Notes under the pieces: model-generated
What the model was told of the DNA's origin: nothing
What the model saw: only the letters and a program-made list of their open reading frames with translations
Database searches by the model: none
Shown: positions 7,060 through 16,673 of the stretch, one piece after another
How positions within the stretch are numbered: the first letter of the stretch is position 1
How the letters are laid out: every line of letters begins with the position of its first letter
From: Actinomycetota bacterium
Lineage (GTDB): Bacteria > Actinomycetota > AC-67
Length of the DNA: 35,585 bases
Direction: 5' to 3'
Assembly: GCA_005884515.1 (NCBI GenBank)
Contig: VAWS01000056.1
Location: forward strand, 1-35,585
Position numbers and translations under genes: made by a program

Positions 7060-9336
7060 TTAGGACGACGTCGCCGAGGGCGACGGCGAAGGCGCCGGAG
7101 CTGGATTCCCCGAGACTGTCAACGTGATGAGGGTCCCGGCTTCAAGCGTCGTCCCGGCTTTCGGCGTCTCCGTGAGCACTGTGCCCGACGGCTTCGGCGA
7201 CTTCACGATCGTGACTTTGACCGAGAAGCCCGCGGCTTCGAGTGTCTTCTGCGCATCCGCCGCGGTCTGACCGACCACGTTCGGAACGGGAAGGCTTCTC
7301 GACGACGGCGGCGCCGGGAAGCCGATCACCGGCAGATTCTTCTCTGCGTACCGCATGAATTTCGACCAGATCATCGCGGGCAGGCTGCCGCCGAAGACCT
7401 TGGCATAGCCGTGGATGTTGTACAGCGGGTGCTTGTTTGAATCCTTGTAGCCGAGCCACACGACCGTTGCGTATTGCGGCGTGAACCCTGCGAACCACGC
7501 GTCGGTGTAGTTGTCGGTCGTGCCGGTCTTCTCGCCGACCGGGCGGCCGATGCGACCGTTGGTCGCGCCGGTGCCGTGCTCGGCGACGCCTTCGAGCAGG
7601 GCGGTCGCCTGCGCCGCCACGCTCGCCGGGATCACGCGCGTGCACGTCGGGTCGTTGTGGGCGATCACACGGCCGCTCGGATCGAAGATCTGCGTGATCG
7701 CGAACGGCTTGCAGTACACGCCTTGGTTCGCGATCGTGGCGTAGGCGCTGGTGAGCTCGAACGGAGAGACCTCTTCCGTTCCGAGTGCCAGCGAGACATA
7801 CGGCTGGAGCATGGAGGTGATCCCCAGCTTGTGGGCCATCGCCACCACGTTCGCCGGGCCGACGCGCTGGATGAGCTGGACGAAGTAGGTGTTGATCGAC
7901 AGCGCCGTCGCCGTTCGCATGTCGATGACTCCGTGCCCGACGTGGTCGTAGTTGGACACCTCGACCTGCTTCCCGGTCGAATCGGTGATCGTCAGCGGCG
8001 ACGGCGTGTTGAACTGCAACCCAGGCGAGATCCCAGCGTTGAGCGCAGCGACCATCGTCATCGGCTTGAACGTCGAGCCGGGCTGCCGCTTGCCTTGCAC
8101 GGCGAGATTGAACTTCGAACGGTCGAAGTCTTTGCCGCCGACCATCGCGCGCACGGCGCCGGTCGTCGGATCGATCGACACCAGCGCTGACGACGGGTCG
8201 CTCGACCGGTTGAGAACCTGGGCCGAGGCCTTGCCCGCTTCGCTCTGCAGCGACGAGTCCAGCGTCGTTTGGATCCGCAAGCCGCCGTAGAACAACGCGC
8301 GCTCGCGCTCGGCCGCGGTCGGAGCGATGCGCGGATCGTTGATGATCTGCTGCTTGATGTACTCCACGAAGTACGGCGCGATCGACGGCGGCAACGGGTG
8401 CGCCGACGCGACTACCGGCCCCGCCGACGAGGTTTTCTGTTGTGCCGGTGTGATGTAGCTCAGCTCGCGCATCCGCTGCAGGACGAGATCGCGTCGCGCG
8501 CGCGCGCCCTTGGGATGATGGATCGGCTCGTACGTCTCCGGCGAGCGGATCACCCCTGCGAGCGTTGCCGCCTGCGCCAGCGAGAGCTTCGACACGTCGA
8601 TCCCGAAGTAGTATTCCGACGCGGCTTGGATCCCGTACGCGCCGTTCCCGAAATAGGTCTCGTTGAGGTACGCCTGCAGGATCTGGTGTTTCGACATCTG
8701 TTTCTCGAGCAGCACGGCGAGACGCGCCTCTTTGACCTTCCGGTCGATCGACTTCTCGTTCCCGACCAGCGTGTTCTTGATCAGCTGTTGGGTGATCGTG
8801 CTGCCGCCTTCGTACGCGCCGCCGCTCTTAACGTTGAACAGCAGTGCGCGCAACAAGCCGGCTGGGTCGACCCCATGGTGCTCGTAGAACTTCGCGTCTT
8901 CGATCGCGATCACGGCCTGTTGGACGCTCAGGGGGATGCGCTTCAGGGACACGACCACGCGGTTCTCGGCCCCGGCCAGCGTCGCCAACACCTTCCCGTC
9001 CTTGGACAGGACTACGGAGCGCTGATCCGCCTTGGGCAACGACACGGGACCGAGCGGCGCATCGAACTTGTGCGCCACGTCGCCGACGGCATGCGCCACG
9101 ATCGCGACGCCGGGGATGCTCAGCAGAGCCAAAAACGTTGCAGTGAGGATCGTGATGACGCCGAGGATGAACATGTGCAGGAAGAGGTCGTCGCCCGACG
9201 AGAGCGGCGGCGAGATGCGCTCGCCGAAATGTGCGGCGTCGTCGACGCGCGCGCGCAAATCCCGAAACGTCCGGGGGAAGGGTTCGTGCTCGGGTTCGTA
9301 TTCGTCGTCGTACTCGTTGGCGGCGAGCTGCTGCAT
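7060..9336 (-). CDS. Bifunctional penicillin-binding protein (transglycosylase/transpeptidase) with C-terminal PASTA domain, PonA2-like
   Basis: IEDAKFYEHHGVDPAGLLRAL, EGGSTITQQLIKNTL, QPGSTFKPMTMVAAL, EKTGTTDNYTDAWFAGFTP, PNVVGQTAADAQKTLEAAGF. Confidence 0.95.
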   Translation of the reverse strand: MQQLAANEYDDEYEPEHEPFPRTFRDLRARVDDAAHFGERISPPLSSGDDLFLHMFILGVITILTATFLALLSIPGVAIVAHAVGDVAHKFDAPLGPVSLPKADQRSVVLSKDGKVLATLAGAENRVVVSLKRIPLSVQQAVIAIEDAKFYEHHGVDPAGLLRALLFNVKSGGAYEGGSTITQQLIKNTLVGNEKSIDRKVKEARLAVLLEKQMSKHQILQAYLNETYFGNGAYGIQAASEYYFGIDVSKLSLAQAATLAGVIRSPETYEPIHHPKGARARRDLVLQRMRELSYITPAQQKTSSAGPVVASAHPLPPSIAPYFVEYIKQQIINDPRIAPTAAERERALFYGGLRIQTTLDSSLQSEAGKASAQVLNRSSDPSSALVSIDPTTGAVRAMVGGKDFDRSKFNLAVQGKRQPGSTFKPMTMVAALNAGISPGLQFNTPSPLTITDSTGKQVEVSNYDHVGHGVIDMRTATALSINTYFVQLIQRVGPANVVAMAHKLGITSMLQPYVSLALGTEEVSPFELTSAYATIANQGVYCKPFAITQIFDPSGRVIAHNDPTCTRVIPASVAAQATALLEGVAEHGTGATNGRIGRPVGEKTGTTDNYTDAWFAGFTPQYATVVWLGYKDSNKHPLYNIHGYAKVFGGSLPAMIWSKFMRYAEKNLPVIGFPAPPSSRSLPVPNVVGQTAADAQKTLEAAGFSVKVTIVKSPKPSGTVLTETPKAGTTLEAGTLITLTVSGNPAPAPSPSPSATSS

Positions 9337-9383
9337 CGAGCGCTCAGACTACCCGGCGCCCCGCGGCGTCTACCAGGGCGGTC

Positions 9384-10386
9384 TCAGCCGGTTGCGCGTG
9401 CGAGCAACTCGCCGATCTCGTGGAGCGATCTCAGATCGTGCACGTCGTCTGCCAGGTCGGGAACGCGCCAGACCGGTGTGTCCTCGATCGCCCCGAGAGT
9501 CCCGTCGAGCAGCCGCTCCTCGCGCAGAGAAACGGCCCGCCATGCGCCGTACGTTCGCAGTGCTTCGGCGAGGACGCCGTCTCCGACGCGCGCGGCGATC
9601 GCAGCGGGGTCTTCCAGGCCGGCGACTCCGGGCACCGCGTGGGCGCGGTTGACGATGATCCCACCGAGCGGGATCTTCTCGTCGGTCAGTCGCTCGGCGA
9701 AGTACCGCGCCTCTTTCAAGCTCGGCTCGGTCGGCGCCGTGACCACCAGGAAAGCCGTGCGCCGGGCGGTCATCAGTTCGCGCACGCGCTTCGACCGTAG
9801 CTTGAACGTCTCGTACATTCCTTCGAATTGCTGGAAGAAGTCGGCGACGTCTGCGAAGAGGTCGCTCCCGGTGATCCGGGTCACCGCGCGCAGCGCCACG
9901 CGCGTCCCGAAGTTGATCGAGCGCGCTGCGGGTCGGGGGCGTGTCGATCACGATCAGCTCCCACCGCCCCTCCTCGTGCAGCTCCCACAGCTTCTCCATC
10001 GCCATGTATTCCTGCGTGCCGGCCAGCGTGGAAGAGATGTGGTGGTAGAAGGGGTTCGTAAAGATCTTCTCCGCGCGCTCGGGCGTGGTCATCTCGAGCA
10101 CCATCTGGTCGAAGGTGCTCTTCATGTCGAGCATCATCGCCCACAGCTCGCCTTTCGATTTCGAGCGGCCCGCGGTCACCGGGACGAGCTTGGGCTCGCC
10201 GCCCAGCTGCTCGAGCCCCATCGACTGCGCGAGACGTCGCGCGGGATCGATCGTGCAGACGATGGCTCGGCGACCGAGCTCGGCCGCGCGCAAGGCGAGC
10301 GCGGCGGCGGACGTCGTCTTTCCCACGCCGCCAGACCCCGTGCACACGATGATGTGCCTGTCCAGAAGCAGCTCGTCGATCGTCAC
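9384..10386 (-). pseudogene. Second ArsA/GET3-like ATPase, frame-disrupted near 9915
   Basis: GTG 10386: VTIDELLLDRHIIVCTGSGGVGKTTSAAALAL...IDTPPTRSALD in one frame, then NFGTRVALRAVTRITGSDLFADVADFFQQFEGMYETFKLRSKRV... in another. The usual DFLDAPxR... segment seems missing. Confidence 0.75.
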
Positions 10387-11330
10387 GACACGCACCCCGA
10401 AAGGATCTGGGCAAGCTGCTCGACTTCGGGTCGCCCCATCCGTTCGGTGAACAAGTAGGGGAGCTCGATCTGCGGGAGCGACACGTCGTTCGCCAACGTC
10501 TTCATCGCCTTGCGCTGATTGCGCGCGCGCCGCGCGTGCGTGGTCGCGACGCCGGCGAGAACGCGGATCGCGTCGTCGCTCAGATCTTCGCCGGCGTCGC
10601 TCGCCGCTGCGCGCAACGTGGCCTCCGGCTCCTTCCCGAGCGACCGCAGCTCGGGCCACACACCATTCATCACGATCGGTCCGAGGGTGATCCCCATCTT
10701 CGACAACGTCTCGATCGTCTCTTCGGTCTCGCGCACCGGCATCTCTTCGGGCTGCGTCACGAGCACAACCTGGCACCGCTTCGGGTCGGTGACCATGTCG
10801 AGCACGCCTTGCGCTTGCGTTCGGATCTGCCCGCCCTTTACGAGCTCGACGACCGCGCGTGGCGCGTCGAGGAAACGGGGCAGCCGGCCGGTCGGTGGCG
10901 CGTCGACGACGAGGAAGTCGAACACATGCGCGCCCTCGTGCCGGCGGCTCTCCGCCTCCTTCACTTTTCCGATCAGCAGGATGTCCTTGAGCCCCGGCGC
11001 CGTCTGCGTCGCGAACTCCACCGCTTTGGTGCGCATGAGCGCGCGCGAGATCGTCGGGATCCCGTAGAACATCCGCAAGTAATCAACCAGCGCCTCGTCG
11101 GCTTCGACCGTCAGCCCGGTGATGTTGGGCGCGATCGTCTGTTCGGTGTACGCGAGCTTCCGCAACCCGAAGATGGGTGCGAACGCTTCGCGGTCCTCCA
11201 TCTCCGCGAGCAGAACGTTCTTCCCGGCGCGCGCAGCCGCGATCGCAAGAGCGGCCGCCACGGTCGTCTTGCCGACACCACCCTTGCCCGAAACGATGGC
11301 AACGCGGGCGGCAGTTAGGGAGGCGGGCAT
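10383..11330 (-). CDS. ArsA/GET3-like P-loop ATPase (first of tandem pair)
   Basis: VAIVSGKGGVGKTTVAAALAIAAARAGKNVLLAEMEDREAF; FLVVDAPPTGRLPRFLDAPRAV. ATG 11330 is 7 nt after TACAAT. Confidence 0.88.
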   Translation of the reverse strand: MPASLTAARVAIVSGKGGVGKTTVAAALAIAAARAGKNVLLAEMEDREAFAPIFGLRKLAYTEQTIAPNITGLTVEADEALVDYLRMFYGIPTISRALMRTKAVEFATQTAPGLKDILLIGKVKEAESRRHEGAHVFDFLVVDAPPTGRLPRFLDAPRAVVELVKGGQIRTQAQGVLDMVTDPKRCQVVLVTQPEEMPVRETEETIETLSKMGITLGPIVMNGVWPELRSLGKEPEATLRAAASDAGEDLSDDAIRVLAGVATTHARRARNQRKAMKTLANDVSLPQIELPYLFTERMGRPEVEQLAQILSGCVS

Positions 11331-11376
11331 CGTCGACATTGTAGAGCGTTCTCCCCGCAGGGATATCCTCGGAAAC

Positions 11377-11400
11377 GTGTTCATCGGCGCGCCGATATGA
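11377..11400 (+). CDS. Putative leaderless 7-codon uORF (GTG TTC ATC GGC GCG CCG ATA TGA)
   Basis: TATCCT (11364-11369) is 7 nt before GTG 11377. Its TGA overlaps the downstream ATG as ATGA. Confidence 0.3.
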   Translation: MFIGAPI

Positions 11401-12710
11401 TGCGCCCTGCTGTGCGCCGGATCGCCTCGGTCACCCTCTTAGCGGCCCTCGTTTCGGTGCCGCTCGCTGCGCGCGCGGCAACGCCGCCGGGTCCGGTCGT
11501 CGACGTCGTCGAGATCGCCGGTGTGATCGACCGTCCCATCGCGAATTACGCCGTCGAACAGATCCAGGCCGCCGAGCGGCATCACGACGCGCTCGTCGTT
11601 TTCGAGATCGACAGCCTCGGCGGACTGAAAATCTCGGACGATCAGACCCTTCCACCCCTCGTGCGCCGGATCCGAGAAGCGAAGGTGCCGATCGCCGTCC
11701 ACGTCGGACCGCGCGCTGCACGCGCGGAAGGACTGGTGCTCTACATGGCCGCAGCCGCCAACGTTGCGTCCATCGGGCCGAGCGGCCATATCGGCCCGCC
11801 GCATCCGATCGACTTCGGCAAGACGAGCGTGCCGCGGCCGGACGAGCTCGCAGCGCTGCGCGCGCTTGCAGAGGGCAGAGAACGTTCGATCACCACCGAC
11901 AGCTTCCGCGTTCTCGGTGCGAACGAAGCGGTGCGCGCCGGATACTTCGACTTCGTCACGCCGAGCGTCGCAGACCTGCTCGAGCGGATCGACGGGCAGA
12001 CCGTTCCCACGGCAGCCGGTCCCGTGACGCTACATATGCCATCGAACCAGACGATCATCCGCTTCTCACAACCCGGCCCGATCCGCCGGCTGCTCCACAC
12101 GTTCGCGAACCCGACGCTCGTGTACCTGATGCTCATCGCCGGCGCGTTGCTGGTTGTGTTCGAGCTGTTCCAACCGGGGTTCGGCGTCGCCGGCGTAACC
12201 GGCGGGCTGCTGCTGCTCGCCACCGCGTACGGCCTCACGGTCTTACCCGCCCGGTGGTTCGGGCTGCTGGTGTTGTGCGCCGGCCTCGTGCTGCTCACCG
12301 TCGACGTCGCGTTGGATGCGATCGCGATCCCGACCCTCTTGGGAACGGCCGGTGTCGTCACGGGGTCGCTGCTGCTGTTTCCGAACAACGCCGAGCCGGT
12401 GCGGCTGTCGCCGTGGCTCATCGGTTTTGCCGTCGCGGCGTCGCTGATCATGTTCATCCCCGTCATGACCGTCGTGCGCCGCGCGCGCAAGCCGATCGCG
12501 GCATCGGTCAAGGCCGAGCTTGTGGGTGAGGGCGGTGAGGTACGCAGCGTCCTCAACCCGGAAGGGTTCGTGCTCGTCGACGGCGAGCTGTGGCGCGCGC
12601 GCTCGGAAGACGGCACGCGGATGCGCGTGGGCGAGACCGTAACGGTGAGCCGGATCGACGGTACGGTGCTGATCGTCCGCGCCGCCTTCAGCGGCAACGG
12701 CTCGCACTAG
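11397..12710 (+). CDS. NfeD-like membrane protein with ClpP-class N-terminal domain, probably catalytically degenerate
   Basis: VVDVVEIAGVIDRPIANYAVEQIQAAERHHDALVVFEIDSLGG; HIGPPHPI; several TMs; C-terminal NfeD OB-like domain. Confidence 0.8.
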   Translation: MMRPAVRRIASVTLLAALVSVPLAARAATPPGPVVDVVEIAGVIDRPIANYAVEQIQAAERHHDALVVFEIDSLGGLKISDDQTLPPLVRRIREAKVPIAVHVGPRAARAEGLVLYMAAAANVASIGPSGHIGPPHPIDFGKTSVPRPDELAALRALAEGRERSITTDSFRVLGANEAVRAGYFDFVTPSVADLLERIDGQTVPTAAGPVTLHMPSNQTIIRFSQPGPIRRLLHTFANPTLVYLMLIAGALLVVFELFQPGFGVAGVTGGLLLLATAYGLTVLPARWFGLLVLCAGLVLLTVDVALDAIAIPTLLGTAGVVTGSLLLFPNNAEPVRLSPWLIGFAVAASLIMFIPVMTVVRRARKPIAASVKAELVGEGGEVRSVLNPEGFVLVDGELWRARSEDGTRMRVGETVTVSRIDGTVLIVRAAFSGNGSH

Positions 12711-13519
12711 CTCGCGGCGCGCGTTCTCGCGAGGGCTATCTCGGCCGGCTGGATATAGCGCACGCGGCGCGGCAGGACCGGACGCACCAAGCGCAGGGAC
12801 GCGAGCGTGACAACCTTCATCGCATCGTGCGCGCGCGACCACCGCTCGCCGTACTGCGCGCGCACCGAGGGAGGCAGCGTGCCGAACGCCCAGCGCGACA
12901 CGGCGCGCAGCACCGGGCGCCATTCCGCATCCCGGGGCGGGTTCTTGAAGAGCCCCGCCACCGCGCGCGCGGCGTCGGTCACGACGAGGTCGCCGCTCGC
13001 GACGACGCCGGCGATGTACTCGCGGAGCGCGCCGACGGTCGGCGGGATCCGTTCGCGGGGAAGGAGCAGCATCTCGGCCGCCAGCATCTGTTCCTCGTGG
13101 AAGCGCTGGCGTCCCGCCTCGTCGAGCGCACCGACCGTCAGCTGCTCGAACAACAAGGCACTGTCGACGAGGCAGGCGTGGACCCACAGCAGAAGCTCAG
13201 GATCGAGCGCGTCGTACCGCTTGCCCGTAACGGGATCGACGCCGTGGACGCTTCTATGAACGGTGTTGATTCGTTCCGCGGCCTCGTCGGCTTCCCGGCG
13301 CGTCCCGAACGTGATCGCGTAGGTGAGCTGCAGTGTGCGCTCCAGGCGTTTCCATGGATTGCGCTCGTAGAAGCCGGTCTCGCGCGCACCGGCGATCACC
13401 AGCGGGTGCGCTGCCTGCATCAGCAAGGCGCGCGCGCCCCCGAAAAGGACGGTCGTCTCCCGGTGGACCTTCCACGAGACGCTGGCGGGCCCAAAAAAGC
13501 CCTGGTCGGTGGCGGGCAT
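12707..13519 (-). CDS. MpaB-like oxygenase family protein (DUF2236)
   Basis: LMQAAHPLVIAGARETGFYERNPWKRLERTLQLTYAITFGTRREADEAAERINTVHRSVHG. ATG 13519 is 7 nt after TACCCT. Confidence 0.87.
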   Translation of the reverse strand: MPATDQGFFGPASVSWKVHRETTVLFGGARALLMQAAHPLVIAGARETGFYERNPWKRLERTLQLTYAITFGTRREADEAAERINTVHRSVHGVDPVTGKRYDALDPELLLWVHACLVDSALLFEQLTVGALDEAGRQRFHEEQMLAAEMLLLPRERIPPTVGALREYIAGVVASGDLVVTDAARAVAGLFKNPPRDAEWRPVLRAVSRWAFGTLPPSVRAQYGERWSRAHDAMKVVTLASLRLVRPVLPRRVRYIQPAEIALARTRAAS

Positions 13520-13729
13520 GCGATCGAGGGTATCGGTTTTCGGGTGAGGATCGCGCCCGTTCTGGGCAGGTTCACAGGCGGTTTCGGGAAGAACTAGCCC
13601 CTTTTCCCGGTTCAAACTGTACGGAAGGACCTACTGGGCAGCGGCTGTCACAGCCTTAAATAAAGATGTGAAAAGCACCCCGGAACATCCAGTAGGAGAC
13701 AAGCGTCGTATGAAGAGTGAGGGAGTGTG

Positions 13730-14047
13730 ATGAGCGCCGCGCGTGCGACCCCCCGACGGTCGAGCGTGGCCGTAGCCGTGTCGAGGCCGAATTGGGATGA
13801 GGACACCGATTGGCAGTCGCAAGCCGCGTGTCGCGGCGCCGATGCCAATCTCTTCTTCGCGCCCACCCATCAAGAAACCAAGGAAGAGAAACTCGCGCGC
13901 GAGGCGCAAGCGAAGTCCGTTTGCGCGCGCTGTCCCGTGCGCGAGCAGTGTTTGAGCTTCGCGCTCGCCACCCGGGAGCCGCACGGCATCTGGGGCGGGC
14001 TGAATGAGTCCGAGCGCCGCCACATGTTGGAGCGGCGTGCAGGGTAA
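13730..14047 (+). CDS. WhiB-family iron-sulfur transcriptional regulator
   Basis: WQSQAACRGADANLFF...VCARCPVREQCLSFALATREPHGIWGGLNESERR: four Cys and the GIWGG motif. Confidence 0.95.
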   Translation: MSAARATPRRSSVAVAVSRPNWDEDTDWQSQAACRGADANLFFAPTHQETKEEKLAREAQAKSVCARCPVREQCLSFALATREPHGIWGGLNESERRHMLERRAG

Positions 14048-14065
14048 CACCGAGGAGCTCCCCCT

Positions 14066-14097
14066 ACGGGCGGCAGGTCGCACGACCTGCCGCCCGT
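14066..14097 (+). terminator. Strong hairpin after whiB
   Basis: ACGGGCGGCAGGTCG-ca-CGACCTGCCGCCCGT, a perfect 15-bp inverted repeat. No U-tract. Confidence 0.65.
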
Positions 14098-14143
14098 GCC
14101 ATTTGGGGTAGGCTCCGGTCTCTCCAACGCGCGGAGGTGCACC

Positions 14144-14302
14144 GTGCAGAAATGGGAGTACGCATCCGTTCCGCTCATCCCGCACGCGATCAAGGACATC
14201 CTCGACAACTGGGGCGACGACGGGTGGGAGCTTGTGCAGATCTACTCGCCGACCGATGTGCCGGGAACGGTCGCGATCCTGAAGCGCCCGAAAGAGTCGT
14301 AG
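14144..14302 (+). CDS. DUF4177-like small protein
   Basis: MQKWEYASVPLIPHAIKDILDNWGDDGWELVQIYSP...AILKRPKES. GTG start with GGAGG SD. Confidence 0.8.
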   Translation: MQKWEYASVPLIPHAIKDILDNWGDDGWELVQIYSPTDVPGTVAILKRPKES

Positions 14303-14307
14303 ATCGC

Positions 14308-14769
14308 GTGCGAGCAGAAGAGCGCTTGCGCAGCCTGGGCCTCGTGCTTCCCGAGCCGCCCGAGGCGGTCGCGTCGTACATCCCGTGGGTCGTCGCCGGC
14401 GGACTGATCTTCATCAGCGGGCAGATCCCATCGCGCGGCGGCGGTTTGCCGCGCACGGGTCGCCTCGGCGCTGAGCTCACGATCGAGGAAGGGCAAGAGG
14501 AAGCGCGCTACTGCGCGCTCAACGTTTTGGCGCAATTGCGCGGGGCTGCGGGGACGCTCGACATGGTCGGACGCATCGTGCGCCTTGGCGTGTTCGTTGC
14601 GTCGGTGCCGGGTTTCACGCATCAATCGGCCGTCGCCAACGGCGCGAGCGACCTGATGAAGGACGTCTTCGGCGACGCGGGGAAGCACGCACGCGCTGCC
14701 GTCGGGGTGTCGGAGCTGCCGCTCGGCGCGCCGGTCGAGGTCGACGCGATCGCGACGCTGGAGTCCTAG
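14308..14769 (+). CDS. RidA family protein (second copy)
   Basis: IPWVVAGGLIFISGQIPSRGG...RTGRLGAELTIEEGQEEARYCALNVLAQLRGAAGTLD...GKHARAAVGVSELPLGAPVEVDAIATLE. GTG start. Confidence 0.85.
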   Translation: MRAEERLRSLGLVLPEPPEAVASYIPWVVAGGLIFISGQIPSRGGGLPRTGRLGAELTIEEGQEEARYCALNVLAQLRGAAGTLDMVGRIVRLGVFVASVPGFTHQSAVANGASDLMKDVFGDAGKHARAAVGVSELPLGAPVEVDAIATLES

Positions 14770-16613
14770 CCCACCAGCTCGCGCAGATCGCCGCGACGCC
14801 GCGTGAACCCCGCCGCGTCGAGGAACTCCAGCAGCGGTATCGCGTACTTGCGGCTCGTCTCGAGAAGCTCCTTGATCCGAGCAGCCGTCAGCGGCCCTTC
14901 TCGCGCGGTCCCTTCGGCGATGAGCTGCTTCGCGCGCTCGAGCTGCGTGGCAGTCAGGGCGAAGTTGTCGCCGATCTTCACGAGCACGCCGGAATCGACC
15001 AGCGCGTGCACGAGCGGGTCCCCATGCGTATCGATCAACGATGTGAGCGAGGGCGGCGAGAACCCCGCAGCGTTGATCTGGTCGATCAGCACATCGCGCG
15101 CGCCCTCTTCCTCGAGGGACAGCGTCACGGCGTGCGTGGCGAGCCGGAGCACGGCGCCGTCCGCGACGACGCGGTCGGTCATCGACTCGACGAGCTCGGT
15201 GAACAGGCGCGCGTTGTTGATGCCGGCCGCGTCGCGGAGGTCGGACGCCGGCATTCCGCGGACCAATGGGTGCTTCTCGTGATGCGCGGCGAGCGCGCGC
15301 TCGATCGCCGCGGTTAGCTCGTCGTACGTCGCCGGCGCGACCTCGAGCGTTCGCAGCGACACCGTCCCCGCCGGGGGAGCATCCGTTCCTGCCAGCCAGA
15401 TCAGGTCGGCGCGCGGGACGACGCCGCGTTCGAGCACGCACAAGGCAGGGATCTCCTCGCTCGTCGCGCTTGCGCGCGCGCGCAGGTGGTCCGAACGCGT
15501 TGCGCGCGCCGGTCCGCGAAGTGCCGGCGGATGCGAGTCCAGGATCGTGCCGCCGGCGACGGTCGTATCGCGCGCGACGTCGCGCACGATGAATCGGTCG
15601 AGCGGCCCGGCAACCACCGGCCGCTTGAGGATCAATCGCGCGAAGGCCTGCCGGCCGGCAGCGACCTCGGTCACGTCGTAGAACGAGAGGCGCGCGTCGA
15701 CCTCGGCCGAGCCGACGTAAGCCTTGAACGCGCTGCGGTTGCTCAGCGGGTGATCGAGCGATCGGACGGTCCGGAGCTGCACATCGAGCTCGGTGGTCGG
15801 CTGCCACTGACCCGGGACGACGACGGCATCGCCGCGTGCGAGCTGCGCGCGTTCCAGACCGGCGAGGTTCAGCGCGACCCGGCTGACGGGGCGCGCGACG
15901 TCCAGCCGCTTCTTGTGCGTCTGGATGCCGCGGACCCGCGTCGCGTGTCCGGCCGGCAGCACCACGACCGACTCCTCGATATGGAGCGTCCCTCCGGTGA
16001 GCGTTCCCGTGACCACGGTCCCGGCGCCCTTGATGCTGAACGAGCGGTCGAGGAACACGCGCGGACGGCCCAGGTCCAGCGGCTCGCCCGCGCGCTCGAG
16101 CATCCGGTCGATCGCCGACAGGAGGTCATCGATGCCCGTCTCTTTCGCAGCGGAAACGGGAACGATCTCGCTGCCGGCGAGGCCGGTCCCGGCGATGCGG
16201 TTCGAGACCTGGCGCGCGCGCTCCATCACGGTCTGCTTGTCGACGAGGTCGGCTTTGGTCAGGGCGATGACCGCGTTGCGCGCGCCGAGAAGGTCGAGGA
16301 TGGAGAGGTGCTCTTCTGACTGAGGCTTCCAGCCCTCGTTCGCCGCGACCACGAAGATCGTGGCGTCGACCGACCCGACGCCGGCCAGCATGTTATGGAT
16401 GAAGCGCTCATGGCCCGGTACGTCGACGATGCCGATCTCGCGGCCGGCCGGCGTCGAGAACCAGGCGAAGCCCAGATCGATGGTGAGGCCACGCGCCTTC
16501 TCTTCGGCGAGACGATCCGGGTCGATCCCGGTAAGACGCTGGATCAGCGTCGACTTGCCGTGATCGACGTGGCCGGCGGTTGAGACGACTCGCATCACGT
16601 CGGGAATGGACAT
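14766..16613 (-). CDS. selB: Selenocysteine-specific translation elongation factor SelB
   Basis: VVSTAGHVDHGKSTLIQRLTGIDPDRLAEEKARGLTIDLGFAW, DVPGHERFIHNMLAG, ALTKADLV; C-terminal winged-helix repeats. Confidence 0.94.
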   Translation of the reverse strand: MSIPDVMRVVSTAGHVDHGKSTLIQRLTGIDPDRLAEEKARGLTIDLGFAWFSTPAGREIGIVDVPGHERFIHNMLAGVGSVDATIFVVAANEGWKPQSEEHLSILDLLGARNAVIALTKADLVDKQTVMERARQVSNRIAGTGLAGSEIVPVSAAKETGIDDLLSAIDRMLERAGEPLDLGRPRVFLDRSFSIKGAGTVVTGTLTGGTLHIEESVVVLPAGHATRVRGIQTHKKRLDVARPVSRVALNLAGLERAQLARGDAVVVPGQWQPTTELDVQLRTVRSLDHPLSNRSAFKAYVGSAEVDARLSFYDVTEVAAGRQAFARLILKRPVVAGPLDRFIVRDVARDTTVAGGTILDSHPPALRGPARATRSDHLRARASATSEEIPALCVLERGVVPRADLIWLAGTDAPPAGTVSLRTLEVAPATYDELTAAIERALAAHHEKHPLVRGMPASDLRDAAGINNARLFTELVESMTDRVVADGAVLRLATHAVTLSLEEEGARDVLIDQINAAGFSPPSLTSLIDTHGDPLVHALVDSGVLVKIGDNFALTATQLERAKQLIAEGTAREGPLTAARIKELLETSRKYAIPLLEFLDAAGFTRRRGDLRELVG

Positions 16614-16615
16614 CC

Positions 16616-16652
16616 GGACTCAAGGCAGTCCCACATGCCCGTCTTGAGGTCC
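16616..16652. promoter_or_regulatory. Imperfect inverted repeat in the selB/livK divergent intergenic region
   Basis: GGACTCAAG ... CTTGAGGTCC with one bulged G. Confidence 0.35.
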
Positions 16653-16673
16653 ACAAAGGGTGGGGAGATCGAC

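Noticed and set aside
9900-9930. Programmed ribosomal frameshift in the second ArsA gene
   Set aside because: No slippery heptamer or stimulatory structure seen, and an internal segment also appears missing. Mutation or assembly error is more likely.
8269-10458. Long + strand ORF (729 aa) opposite the PBP and ArsA genes
   Set aside because: Arg/Ala/Gly-rich shadow ORF caused by high GC. The opposite strand has clear PBP and ATPase domains.
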